Below the pieces are notes generated by a model. That model was given only the letters and a program-made list of their open reading frames with translations, had not been told where the DNA came from and did no database searches. From an uncultured Prevotellaceae bacterium (GTDB taxonomy: Bacteria > Bacteroidota > Bacteroidia > Bacteroidales > Muribaculaceae), in NCBI GenBank assembly GCA_900316835.1, contig ONEL01000017.1, positions 33,897 through 97,896 on the forward strand: a DNA stretch of 64,000 nucleotides, given 5' to 3'. The translations under genes and the position numbers were made by a program. Positions 1 through 8,120 of this stretch are shown one piece after another; the first letter of the stretch is position 1, and the number at the start of each line of letters is the position of its first letter.

Positions 1-498
1 AGCTTGATGATTGCCGGCAGTCATGTTGCATCGCATCACCAGCAGAGCATACTGGCTGCGATATTTTGAGCCGCGATAGGCTAAGGCTTTAGTTTTCACT
101 TGAGCGACAGCGGCCTTTTGTTGTGCCAGCTGAGCCTTAGTGGGATAGTTCCAACGGTTAAACTGCGAGCCGTCATTGTTGAGATATTTCACCAGCAGTC
201 GCAAGTAGTTAAGAGTGTGGGTATCTTTCCTGTCACGTGCGGTCTTGATGATAGCATTAGTGGACTTATCAAACTCCTGTGGCTTTACCGTGCCTAGCAT
301 CTCGCACGCCCACTTAGCGTCGTCGCTACCTGTGTAATCCACCCAATATTTCTCCACCCCGTCAGTGAAGGAGTTTTCCATGAGGTCACGATTAAAAACA
401 CTGAACATGTAGTAGTTAGGTCTCACCCATCCACCACAAGCCCACGATTGCAATGCCGTAGCCATTACAATCAAGCTAAGGACGAAATATTTTTTCAT
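1..498 (-). CDS. Secreted protein of unknown function, C-terminus beyond window edge
   Basis: This reading frame is open from an ATG at 498 to the left edge, giving 166 residues without a stop. The protein begins MKKYFVLSLIVMATALQSWA, a typical signal peptide, followed by CGGWVRPNYY. Cys21 could be lipidated, although Trp at -2 is not a classic lipobox. The mature part is rich in Tyr, Trp and Asn and later becomes helical and basic. I do not recognise a named domain. Its start lies inside the 3' end of the upstream lipoprotein gene (23-base overlap), so the two are almost certainly co-transcribed and translationally coupled, and probably act together at the envelope. Confidence 0.75.
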   Translation of the reverse strand, partial: MKKYFVLSLIVMATALQSWACGGWVRPNYYMFSVFNRDLMENSFTDGVEKYWVDYTGSDDAKWACEMLGTVKPQEFDKSTNAIIKTARDRKDTHTLNYLRLLVKYLNNDGSQFNRWNYPTKAQLAQQKAAVAQVKTKALAYRGSKYRSQYALLVMRCNMTAGNHQA

Positions 499-1507
499 AA
501 TCGCTAGAGGTATAATTGTTGATACTACTTTTATTTAGACTATAAATTATTACTTGGTTGTTGATGCCTGGTCGCTCATGGCTCAGGGCATCATGAACTT
601 GGACTAAAGTTTGGGCATCGGGTTTAACCACCATCACCGTGTCGCCAGCATTTAAATAAGTGTAGGTGCTATTAGAGCTCAAGTAGTTGGGCAGGTCGAT
701 GCTACTAATCACCAGATACTTGCCTGTAGCCACCTTGCGATAGAGAGTGGTATCGTTAAGGTCCTCGCTGTAGAGAATGTCGCGGAACTTATCGCCAGTG
801 TAGAGCAACTGCCAGCCAAAGTTGGGATAGGCAGCACACAATGGCAGGCTATATTGTGCCAGGTGCCCCAGATAAGGCTCCACGTCACGCTTGTCGAGAA
901 TGGGATTGCGCCGCTTGCTGTTCTTGAGCTCGCCAGTGTTATACATCATCAGCACACCATAGTCGACTGGTGGAGCCTGCATCGACAACTGGTGCAGCCT
1001 GATGGTGGCACTCAAGCGCATACCATGCTCGGCAAGTAGCTCGCGTACATGCGCCAGGAATGCGAAATAGTCGTGCTGAGTGCTTGCTGTCCAGTCACAG
1101 TCGATTTGCAACTCACGCACGTTCTTGATGTCGTGAGTCTCATTCATCTGCAACACACGATCAACAAGCAACTGAGCTATGGAGTCGACGCCATGCTTTA
1201 CACACTCATTAACAATGAAGATGGTGGGAATCACCTCAATGCCCTGTGGCACCGAGTCGTTGAAGGAGATGGTAGCATTGGGTATTAGCTGTTTACTCTC
1301 GTCAAGAACCACATCAAAGTAGCGCACATACATCTTGCCCACCCCATACTCCCTGATGAAGTCAAGCTCGGCAGGCTCGAAATAGAGCGACGTGCGCCAG
1401 TAGTAGACAGCCGGCTTGGGGTCGTCTACTGCTTTGCCCTGTGGTCTACACCCCATTACAAGTAGCAAGACTGTTAATAATGTGATGGTTGCTATGGACC
1501 TCTTCAT
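476..1507 (-). CDS. Lipoprotein with TIM-barrel/DUF3142-like domain
   Basis: The 343-residue protein starts with a lipoprotein signal (LLLVMGC, Cys20). The body alternates beta strands and helices as in a glycosidase-like TIM barrel: EVIPTIFIVNE, ELQIDCDWTAST, RLSATIRLHQL and VDYGVLMMYNTGE look like successive barrel strands with acidic residues at their ends. The LQIDCDW strand recalls the DUF3142 / GH18-like group, but this is recognition by pattern only. A carbohydrate- or peptidoglycan-related role at the outer membrane is inference. It is first in a two-gene unit; the next gene overlaps its end. An AT-rich gap of 330 bases lies upstream. Confidence 0.65.
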   Translation of the reverse strand: MKRSIATITLLTVLLLVMGCRPQGKAVDDPKPAVYYWRTSLYFEPAELDFIREYGVGKMYVRYFDVVLDESKQLIPNATISFNDSVPQGIEVIPTIFIVNECVKHGVDSIAQLLVDRVLQMNETHDIKNVRELQIDCDWTASTQHDYFAFLAHVRELLAEHGMRLSATIRLHQLSMQAPPVDYGVLMMYNTGELKNSKRRNPILDKRDVEPYLGHLAQYSLPLCAAYPNFGWQLLYTGDKFRDILYSEDLNDTTLYRKVATGKYLVISSIDLPNYLSSNSTYTYLNAGDTVMVVKPDAQTLVQVHDALSHERPGINNQVIIYSLNKSSINNYTSSDYEKIFRP

Positions 1508-1835
1508 TTGCTGGTCAACTGATGTAAGTGTATGTTAAACTTGCCTAGTGTTATCTTTTTTTAAAAAATTGCGATGAAGATATAGCGCAAAATTAATCAT
1601 AAAAATTCTAAATGGCAAAATGTGCTTATTAAATTTGTTGAAATAAAGATTTAGGTGATTTATAAACCAAGAATTACACAAATTATCCAGTTTTTTGCTG
1701 GTAAAAGAACTGATTAATCTGATTGTTAAATTTATCGTTTAAAAAATGCAATTAAGCGAGCCAAAGCTGCTATTGCTAAAACTTTGTCTCGCTTAATCGC
1801 ATTTTTGTCTTTTAGAAAAAACGCAACTTGACGCC
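1508..1835. other. Intergenic region with hairpin repeat
   Basis: The part from 1508 to 1740 is AT-rich upstream DNA for the lipoprotein operon and holds no gene that I can see. The part from 1742 to 1806 is an inverted pair of repeat A, described separately. Confidence 0.6.
1742..1806 (-). terminator. Long hairpin terminator built from inverted repeat A
   Basis: Two 25-base arms (1742-1766 and 1782-1806) pair with only a couple of mismatches around a 15-base loop. On the minus strand the stem is followed by a run of T, so it should terminate transcription of the aminotransferase gene that ends at 1836. Each arm is one copy of the dispersed repeat containing AATGCGATTAAGCGAG, which recurs near 13.4, 13.5, 13.7, 35.6 and 58.0 kb. 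Confidence 0.75.
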
Positions 1836-3029
1836 TTATTTAAGCTGGGCTAGAGCTTTCTTGATGCGGGCTACGGCCTCGATGATATTCTCATCGCTAG
1901 TAGCATAGCTCATGCGCAGGTAGCCTGGGCAGCAAAACGCGTCGCCAGCCACGCTTGCCACATGGGCGTGCTCAAGCAGGTAAATGGCAAGATCGCCAGC
2001 ATCGTTGATGACGGTGTCGCCACAACGCTTACCAAAGAATGCCTCAACCTTGGGGAACACATAGAATGCTCCGTGTGGAACATTGAGTTCAATGCCGGGA
2101 ATCTCCTGTAGCAGACCAGTGATAAGGTCGCGACGGCGCTGGAAAGCCACGCGCATGTCTTCCACGCACTGTTGCGAGCCACGATAAGCAGCCTCGGCAG
2201 CCTTTTGGGCGATTGACGACGCACCGCTAGTATACTGCCCTTGCAACTTATTAACAGCTTTAGCCAGCCACAATGGTGCGGCGACATAGCCAATGCGCCA
2301 TCCGGTCATGGCATAGGCTTTAGAGACTCCGTTTATTACAGCCACACGGTCCTTCAACTCAGGAAATTGCGCCAGCGACTCGTGATGCCCCACGTAGTTG
2401 ATGTGCTCATAGATTTCGTCGGCAATAATCATCACTTGCGGGTGGCGTGCCAGCACAGCCGCCAGCCCTGCCAGCTCTTCCCTGCTGTAGATGCTGCCAC
2501 TGGGGTTAGAAGGCGAGCACAGGATGATGAGTTTTGTATTCTCGGTGATAGCGTTATCGAGTTGCTCAGGAGTGATTTTAAAGTCCTGCTCTATGGTAGC
2601 CGGCACAAGCACGCTCTTGCCACCACACAGGTTCACCATCTGCACATAGCTCACCCACGCCGGGGTGGGGATGATAACCTCATCGCCAGGGTTAACAAGA
2701 CACAGCACCGTGTTGCACAGCGACTGCTTGGCGCCATTGCCCACCACAATCTGCTCAGGGGCAAAGTCAAGGTTATTCTCATTCTTGAGCTTGTCGCTAA
2801 TAGCCTGACGCAACGACAGGTATCCAGGCACTGGTGAGTAGAACGAGAAGTTGTCGTCAATGGCCTGCTTAGCAGCCTGCTTAATGTGGTCGGGAGTAAA
2901 GAAGTCGGGCTCGCCCACGCTCAAGTTAATAACGTCAACTCCCTGAGCCTTAAGCTCGTTACTCTTTTGCGACATTGCCAGTGTAGCAGATGGCTGCAAT
3001 GCCTGCAATCTTTGAGAAATGAAATCCAT
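1836..3029 (-). CDS. Class I/II PLP-dependent aminotransferase (aspartate-type)
   Basis: The 397-residue length is normal for fold-type I aminotransferases. Diagnostic stretches are NLSVGEPDFFTP near the N-terminus, VGNGAKQSLCNTV (cofactor phosphate loop), SPSNPSGSIYS, IIADEIYEHI (Asp holding the pyridine nitrogen) and NGVSKAYAMTGWRIGY with the Schiff-base Lys. RMSYATSDE near the end carries the carboxylate-binding Arg. The pattern fits the subgroup I aspartate aminotransferases, which transfer the amino group of aspartate to 2-oxoglutarate; prephenate or other acceptors cannot be excluded. A second, only distantly similar aminotransferase of the same length lies at 59.8-61.0 kb. The gene is monocistronic, with a strong hairpin terminator downstream. 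Confidence 0.9.
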   Translation of the reverse strand: MDFISQRLQALQPSATLAMSQKSNELKAQGVDVINLSVGEPDFFTPDHIKQAAKQAIDDNFSFYSPVPGYLSLRQAISDKLKNENNLDFAPEQIVVGNGAKQSLCNTVLCLVNPGDEVIIPTPAWVSYVQMVNLCGGKSVLVPATIEQDFKITPEQLDNAITENTKLIILCSPSNPSGSIYSREELAGLAAVLARHPQVMIIADEIYEHINYVGHHESLAQFPELKDRVAVINGVSKAYAMTGWRIGYVAAPLWLAKAVNKLQGQYTSGASSIAQKAAEAAYRGSQQCVEDMRVAFQRRRDLITGLLQEIPGIELNVPHGAFYVFPKVEAFFGKRCGDTVINDAGDLAIYLLEHAHVASVAGDAFCCPGYLRMSYATSDENIIEAVARIKKALAQLK

Positions 3030-3178
3030 AGTTGTTTTAAAGAATTGTTTATAGGTTTTAATGTATCAACATTTTTTTATTGCTACAAAGGTAGTATTTT
3101 TTGTCAAACAATTACTAACAATTACAAACATTTTTTTTACCCGCATCGTGAGAGTGCATAGGGGGGGGATAATAAAAA

Positions 3179-3223
3179 AAATCCTGTGCCACACACTTGA
3201 TTAAAGAGGATGGCACAGGATTT
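3179..3223 (-). terminator. Rho-independent terminator
   Basis: Thirteen-base arms (3179-3191 and 3211-3223, AAATCCTGTGCCA type) form a stem that on the minus strand is followed by eight T. It ends the GYF-domain protein gene. A run of eight G lies next to it at 3161-3168. Confidence 0.8.
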
Positions 3224-3252
3224 AAGGTATGTACTGTGAATGTAATGTGGAG

Positions 3253-4101
3253 TTATACCATATAATTCCTGAAAGAATGCATGAACATGAATAGCAACAC
3301 AAAATAAACAAGAGTTGTAAAAGCATAAACTCCCAGCAGTACATAGTCGATGAGGGTAGCTTCCTTGAGCAAGTTCTTGTATTTATCGATTTCTGAGATA
3401 TTGTTCATGGGTATAGAGGCAAAAGCGGCAATCACAAGAGCGGCTATGTTACCCAGGTTGTAAGCACTTGAGACGCCAAGTATGAACCCTATCACATTAA
3501 GGACGAAAACCAGTGCGAAGAACGCCACAGTGATAAATCCAAACTTCTCGTTTTTCAGCATCTTCATTATTGAATATCCACACACTGCAATCAGTGCCAG
3601 TGCGCTCAAGATGGTGAAGATGCCAAGGAAATATCGGTCCATCTTAAAGAAATAGAATGCCCCCACTATTTTCCACAAACTTGCCAGGATATTAAATCCC
3701 AGCATCACGTAGAGGAGAATCTTAAACACATTTTGGTCGGCTGGCCGCGCAGCGGGAATGGGCCGTGATGCCGGAGGAACCTGAGATGATGCAGGTGGAG
3801 CCCACTGCGACTGTTGTGGCTGCTGTGGTTGCTGTGTGGGAGGCGGTAAGGGAGTGCCAGGAGCAGGTGGCGCGGGAGTTTGCAAGGCAGGTGGCGCGGG
3901 AGCCTGGGGTATTGCCGGTGGCACTGGCGCCACCTCAGTGGCAAGACTTGAAGCCAGTTCAGGCACATCGGCAGCCTTAGTCCACGCCGGCATTCCCGCA
4001 CACCACACTAGCGAGTGGGGCATCAAGCCGTTGCTCATGAGTTGTTCTACTGTGAAGGGGCCCAACTTCTCGGTACCCTTTGCTAAATAATACTGTGCCA
4101 T
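3253..4101 (-). CDS. GYF_2 (DUF4339) domain membrane protein
   Basis: Residues 1-50 (MAQYYLAKGTEKLGPFTVEQ, then the WCAGMPAWTKAADVPEL segment) form a GYF_2/DUF4339 domain, a small module thought to bind proline-rich peptides. Residues 55-125 are a Pro/Ala/Gln-rich linker. The rest is four or five hydrophobic segments (for example ILLYVMLGFNILASLW and YVLLGVYAFTTLVYFVLLFM), so the C-terminal half is embedded in the inner membrane. There is no signal peptide, which puts the GYF domain in the cytoplasm. The substrate is unknown. The gene stands alone, with its own promoter and terminator. Confidence 0.75.
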   Translation of the reverse strand: MAQYYLAKGTEKLGPFTVEQLMSNGLMPHSLVWCAGMPAWTKAADVPELASSLATEVAPVPPAIPQAPAPPALQTPAPPAPGTPLPPPTQQPQQPQQSQWAPPASSQVPPASRPIPAARPADQNVFKILLYVMLGFNILASLWKIVGAFYFFKMDRYFLGIFTILSALALIAVCGYSIMKMLKNEKFGFITVAFFALVFVLNVIGFILGVSSAYNLGNIAALVIAAFASIPMNNISEIDKYKNLLKEATLIDYVLLGVYAFTTLVYFVLLFMFMHSFRNYMV

Positions 4102-4144
4102 AATAGTTAGTTTTTTTGTTTATAATTCTATTTATCTTACCCCA

Positions 4145-4175
4145 CAAAGTTATAATAATAAAGCAAAACCGCCAA
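4145..4175 (-). promoter_or_regulatory. Promoter of the GYF-domain gene
   Basis: On the minus strand a -7 box TAACTTTG (4145-4152) is preceded, 20 bases upstream, by TTG (4173-4175). This is the Bacteroidota sigma-ABfr pattern. It lies about 45 bases before the ATG at 4101. Confidence 0.7.
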
Positions 4176-4230
4176 ACTTTTGTACTATTTTATCGCTTAA
4201 AATCACCCTATTGAAAAATAAAGAATATTT

Positions 4231-4264
4231 TTGCTCACTACTAAGAAAAAAATGAATACCTTTG
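4231..4264 (+). promoter_or_regulatory. Promoter of mtgA
   Basis: TACCTTTG at 4257-4264 matches the Bacteroidota -7 box, with TTG at 4231-4233 as a slightly distant -33 element. It stands 47 bases before the mtgA ATG. Confidence 0.6.
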
Positions 4265-4311
4265 CGCTACAAAAATCAAAAAGATAGAAAACTCCACACA
4301 ATATAAAGAAT

Positions 4312-5019
4312 ATGAGCGATATAAAATATCTATGGGATAGATTGTGGACATGGGTGAAGAACCTGTTGATATTCTTCGTGGTGTCGTCGATTCTTGCAGT
4401 AATAGCATTCAAGTGGGTGCCGGTGTATCGCACCCCGCTCATGTACATTCGCTATTACCAGCAATACATCGATGGCAAGACACCCACCATCAAGCATCAG
4501 TGGGTGGACATGGACCAGATTAGCCACAGCATGCCCCTCGCCGCAATGGGTGGTGAGGACACCCACTTCACTGAGCACAACGGATTTGAAGAAAAGGAAA
4601 TCCTGCGAGCACGCCTAGAGGCCCTTGAAGGGGGGCGTGAGCGCGGTGCCAGTACCATTTCGCAGCAAACTGCCAAGAACGTGTTTTTGTGGCCTGGCCA
4701 CAGCTGGTTACGCAAGGGGCTGGAAGCTTATTTCACAGTGCTCATTGAGAACATTTGGGGCAAGGAGCGCATCATGGAAGTGTATCTCAACTCCATTGAG
4801 ATGGGTGATGGCATCTATGGTATCCAAGCATGCGCTAACGAGAATTTCCACAAGAACGCCAGTGAGCTAACCGCTAAGGAGTGCGCCCTAATAGCCGCCA
4901 CACTTCCCAATCCCCTCAAATATGACTCAGCCAACCCTGGTCCATACATGAGAAAGCGCCAGAAACAAATTTCAAGAGAGATGCGCTTTGTGGGCAATCC
5001 CGAGTGGGGCACGAAATAA
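4312..5019 (+). CDS. mtgA: Monofunctional peptidoglycan transglycosylase
   Basis: The protein is 235 residues with one N-terminal membrane anchor (about 17-34) and a single GT51 domain, the size of MtgA rather than of bifunctional PBP1. The GT51 signature motifs are in order: EDTHFTEHNGFE (82-93, catalytic Glu82), GASTISQQTAKN (112-123), RKGLEAYFT (134-142) and ERIMEVYLNSIEMG (152-165). It polymerises lipid II into glycan strands on the outer face of the inner membrane. There is no transpeptidase domain. The polyphosphate-type operon begins 174 bases downstream with its own promoter-like sequence, so a shared function is not implied. Confidence 0.93.
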   Translation: MSDIKYLWDRLWTWVKNLLIFFVVSSILAVIAFKWVPVYRTPLMYIRYYQQYIDGKTPTIKHQWVDMDQISHSMPLAAMGGEDTHFTEHNGFEEKEILRARLEALEGGRERGASTISQQTAKNVFLWPGHSWLRKGLEAYFTVLIENIWGKERIMEVYLNSIEMGDGIYGIQACANENFHKNASELTAKECALIAATLPNPLKYDSANPGPYMRKRQKQISREMRFVGNPEWGTK

Positions 5020-5150
5020 AGACACTAAAAGGTGTATTGCGAGTAAGGGTTCCACAGGCATGTCATGCGTGATATTAATCCTTACTATTGATTTAGTTGA
5101 AACAATCATCTATCTGGTTGAAAATATAATAGAAATAACACTTTTTAGGC

Positions 5151-5158
5151 TATATTTG
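5151..5158 (+). promoter_or_regulatory. -7 box upstream of the VTC operon
   Basis: TATATTTG fits the TAnnTTTG consensus 36 bases before the VTC start codon. No well-spaced TTG is visible, so the assignment is moderate. Confidence 0.45.
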
Positions 5159-5193
5159 TCGTTATTCTAAATAAAAACACCACTATTAGCTGC

Positions 5194-5946
5194 ATGAACA
5201 CGATAATAAATAGCTTCACACCTATTGGTCTTGACGAGATGAGTAGCGTCAAGCTAATGAATCGTGTCGACACTAAGTTTGTTACTACCCTGCCAAGCCT
5301 CATGCAACTGCTTGAGATGGCTCGTAGAGAATACTTCATGCAGGAGATAGATGGAGAGCGCAACAGCCACTACACCACGCTTTACTACGACACCCCAGCA
5401 CTCGACATGTATATCATGCACCACAACGGATGCCTCGCGCGCCAAAAGGTGAGATTGAGACAATATGTCGACTCGGGGCTCATATTCCTGGAGGTAAAGA
5501 ACAAGAATAACCACCGCCGCACTCGCAAGAAACGCATCACAGTTGACGAGATGAACATTGAGGGTGCGCACAAGCATGAGTTTCTAGAAAAACTGTGCTG
5601 GTGTGATGTGGACATGCTACAGCCATCTTTGCAAAACTGGTTTAGCCGCATGACGCTTGTCAACAAGGCTAAGACCGAGCGTGTGACCATCGACACCGGA
5701 TTGAACTTCCACAATTTTGTCACAGGGAAAGACACATCGCTCGACCAAGCAGTGATTGTAGAGCTCAAGCGAGATGGTAACGTGAAGTCGCCATTGCTGA
5801 ACATGCTTCGTGACTTGCACATTCACCCTCATGGTTTCAGCAAGTACTGCATGGGTACCGCTTTGAGCAACCCCAGCGTTAAGCAAAACCGGCTTAAAGA
5901 GAAACTGCGCTATGTCGATAAGCTAATCGCTCAGGACTGTCGCTGA
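5194..5946 (+). CDS. VTC-domain protein, polyphosphate polymerase family
   Basis: The 250-residue protein matches the VTC domain: NRVDTKFVTT (substrate-channel Arg/Lys), TTLYYDTPALDMY, RQKVRLRQY, IFLEVKNKNNHRRTRKKR and AVIVELKRDGN give alternating basic and acidic strands of a triphosphate-tunnel fold. In yeast this domain makes polyphosphate from ATP at the vacuole membrane; bacterial homologues are assumed to act on polyphosphate or a related polymer. The protein is soluble, and the next gene supplies a membrane partner. The gene is first of three in an operon (44 bases to the next start, which then overlaps the third). Confidence 0.85.
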   Translation: MNTIINSFTPIGLDEMSSVKLMNRVDTKFVTTLPSLMQLLEMARREYFMQEIDGERNSHYTTLYYDTPALDMYIMHHNGCLARQKVRLRQYVDSGLIFLEVKNKNNHRRTRKKRITVDEMNIEGAHKHEFLEKLCWCDVDMLQPSLQNWFSRMTLVNKAKTERVTIDTGLNFHNFVTGKDTSLDQAVIVELKRDGNVKSPLLNMLRDLHIHPHGFSKYCMGTALSNPSVKQNRLKEKLRYVDKLIAQDCR

Positions 5947-5990
5947 GCTAACCTTCTTTTTTTGATATTAACAACAAAACAATATTTCTT

Positions 5991-6656
5991 ATGAATAACT
6001 TGATAACTTGGGGACTCTCCCCGCAATACTGCGCGATGCTCATACGCTTTTTCATCTGCATTGTAGTGAGCTGGATTATCATCGACCGGCTTTACTACCG
6101 CAAGAGCAAGCGTCGCGACTTCTATTTCACGTTCATGCTAATTAGTATTGCCATCTTCTTCCTTGTGTTCTTCATGATATTTGTGCTTGAGGACATGAAG
6201 GGAAAAGCTGGAATAGGACTGGGTATAGGCTTGTTTGGCATTTTCAGCATCATGCGCTACCGCACCGACACTATGCCAGTGCGCGAGATGACCTACCTGT
6301 TTGTCATCATTTCTCTAGCTGTGGTCAACGCACTAGCATCAACGATGCCGCTCTTTGAGCTCATTATCACCAATGTGTTAGTGATAGTGGCTATCGTGGT
6401 GTGTGAGTGGCGCCTCAAGACCGAGAATGTGAAGTTAATCCAGTATGATAAAATTGAGCTTATCACTCCCGACAAGCGCGACGAGCTAATCGCCGACCTA
6501 AAGAAGCGTACTGGCCTCGACATCACCAAGGTGGAGGTGGGCGCAATTGACATGCTCCGCGACATGACCGTGTTGCGCGTGCACTATCGCAGCACCGACG
6601 CTGGAAGCAACAGTGTAGACAAAACTATCAAACTCTCAAAACAAGACTTGCAATGA
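5991..6656 (+). CDS. DUF4956 membrane protein
   Basis: The 221-residue protein has four membrane segments in its first 140 residues (including RFFICIVVSWIIIDRL, LISIAIFFLVFFMIFV and LFELIITNVLVIVAIVV) and a cytoplasmic C-terminal alpha/beta domain of about 75 residues. The central GIGLGIGLFGIFSIMRYRTD is the most conserved part of DUF4956. The family is repeatedly found next to VTC genes, which suggests a membrane subunit or exporter for the polymer made by the upstream protein; this role is inferred. The last codons overlap the next start as ATGA. Confidence 0.85.
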   Translation: MNNLITWGLSPQYCAMLIRFFICIVVSWIIIDRLYYRKSKRRDFYFTFMLISIAIFFLVFFMIFVLEDMKGKAGIGLGIGLFGIFSIMRYRTDTMPVREMTYLFVIISLAVVNALASTMPLFELIITNVLVIVAIVVCEWRLKTENVKLIQYDKIELITPDKRDELIADLKKRTGLDITKVEVGAIDMLRDMTVLRVHYRSTDAGSNSVDKTIKLSKQDLQ

Positions 6657-7438
6657 AAAATTTAGCAAAATCAATAATCGTATTTCTTGCACTTGCAACG
6701 GCAATTCCTAGTCATGCCGAGTGGGAACCAGAAGGAACGCCATTTGATGGCAAGAGTGGTAACGACTTTGGCGTGTGGATGACCGTGGGAGCTGAGAAAA
6801 AAATCAACAAGAAGTGGAGCCTGGGGCTAGAATTTGAGTACCGCCTCAGGGACAATATTGTGGATGGCAAAGGCTGGGGAGCTCCCAGCCGGTGGAACAT
6901 TGCCATTGGCGCCGAATACAAACCCCTGAACTGGCTCAAAGTTGATGCGGGCTACAAGTTCATGCGCGATTACTCACTAGCTGAGTGGAATAACGAAAAG
7001 CAAGAAGAGACCACGGCATTTTGGGGCTCAAAACACAGGGTTTATGTCTCGGTAACAGGAAGCTACAAAGTGCAAAACGTGAAATTCTCGTTGCGAGAGC
7101 GCTGGCAATACACCTATCGCCCTGAAGTGGCCGATGTCACCTACGACTGGGAACACGACCGCTTTGAGCCCAAGAAGGGTAAAGGCAAGAACGTGTCGCG
7201 CACAAGGCTACAAATTTCCTACGACAAGAAACGCACGTGGTGGGAGCCATATATCTCGGCCGAGATGTATATTGCACATGGACTGGAAAAGATGCGTTAC
7301 ACCGCCGGATGTGACTTCAAGATTAACAAGCAAAACCACATTGACTTGTACTACCGCTTCGTTGACATTCGCGAAAACGACAATTTCAACAACCGCGACT
7401 CACACGTGCTGGGAGTGGGCTATCAATTCAAGTTCTAG
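6653..7438 (+). CDS. DUF2490 outer-membrane beta-barrel protein
   Basis: The 261-residue protein has a signal peptide ending in PSHA and a series of amphipathic strands rich in Trp, Tyr and Arg (KKWSLGLEFEYRLRDN, YVSVTGSYKVQNVKFSLRER, HIDLYYRFVDIREND). It ends in GVGYQFKF, with the terminal Phe that marks outer-membrane barrels. DUF2490 proteins are barrels of unknown cargo. Translational coupling (ATGA) to DUF4956 places it in the same system as VTC: synthase, inner-membrane protein and outer-membrane protein in one operon. A bidirectional terminator follows. Confidence 0.85.
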   Translation: MKNLAKSIIVFLALATAIPSHAEWEPEGTPFDGKSGNDFGVWMTVGAEKKINKKWSLGLEFEYRLRDNIVDGKGWGAPSRWNIAIGAEYKPLNWLKVDAGYKFMRDYSLAEWNNEKQEETTAFWGSKHRVYVSVTGSYKVQNVKFSLRERWQYTYRPEVADVTYDWEHDRFEPKKGKGKNVSRTRLQISYDKKRTWWEPYISAEMYIAHGLEKMRYTAGCDFKINKQNHIDLYYRFVDIRENDNFNNRDSHVLGVGYQFKF

Positions 7439-7456
7439 GAGATAGAGATTTTATAG

Positions 7457-7502
7457 AAAAAACCGGATTTTCTGTATATATGCCAGAAAATCCGGTTTTT
7501 TT
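7457..7502. terminator. Bidirectional terminator
   Basis: Arms 7457-7474 and 7484-7502 pair perfectly over 18 bases (AAACCGGATTTTCTG type) with A and T tracts on both sides. It serves the VTC operon on the plus strand and the gene ending at 7515 on the minus strand. Confidence 0.9.
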
Positions 7503-7514
7503 GTGGGTTTGTTT

Positions 7515-8120
7515 TTAGCACTCAAAGACCTTTTCGTTCTTGCGGCGCTGTTCCTTCTTTATTTCTTGTTCCTGCTTGTCGGCGTCCTCCTTCTTTTGGA
7601 TTTTTTGTTTTGGCTTCTCGCGCTCGTTAGGTTTCTGGTTATTATCCTCACTGAAACTCTTGATAATATCTTCAACCACCTCGCGATTTCCAAGCAAGTA
7701 GTTCACAACAACCTCTAGCACAGTCGACGTCTTGTTGCTAACAAAGTAGCTGATTATGCATCGAGTGCCATCAGGCATAGTGCCCTCAAGCGAGTAGCAC
7801 TTAAATCCTTTCACCTTAAATTCAAGGAGCTTGGTGTCATACATGTTGTATCCCATGGCACGGCTCTTTAGGCGCTCGTTAAGATTCTTCTTGTTAGTAT
7901 TCTCGTTCTTGATGTATCGTTGCAATGTCATCACCATGTCGTCCCACTCCACGCTAGCTGAGCTGGGATCTTGAAAGAAACTATAAGGCACATAGCCACC
8001 TTCGGGAGCCTCGAAAGCGATGCCAAACTTGTCCCAAGTGTAAATTTTAGCATTTAAAGCTAGGCATAAAGTCATGGCAACGATTGCCACGAGTGCTCGT
8101 GTTATGTTAAAGTTCATCAT
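7515..8120 (-). CDS. Secreted protein of unknown function
   Basis: This 201-residue protein has an N-terminal signal (FNITRALVAIVAMTLCLALNA), then a compact alpha/beta domain of about 120 residues with KIYTWDKFGIAFEAPEGGYV and KGFKCYSLEGTMPDGTRCIISY. The last 40 residues are almost only Lys, Glu, Asn and Gln, a charged disordered tail ending in Cys. No named family is recognised; the layout resembles periplasmic proteins that sense or modify the wall. The start is an ATG within the end of the GH25 gene (14-base overlap), so both are translated from one message. Confidence 0.7.
   Translation of the reverse strand: MMNFNITRALVAIVAMTLCLALNAKIYTWDKFGIAFEAPEGGYVPYSFFQDPSSASVEWDDMVMTLQRYIKNENTNKKNLNERLKSRAMGYNMYDTKLLEFKVKGFKCYSLEGTMPDGTRCIISYFVSNKTSTVLEVVVNYLLGNREVVEDIIKSFSEDNNQKPNEREKPKQKIQKKEDADKQEQEIKKEQRRKNEKVFEC

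Noticed and set aside
3161..3168. Run of eight G as a phase-variation tract
   Set aside because: It is outside coding sequence, beyond the aminotransferase promoter region and next to a terminator, with no evident switch target.
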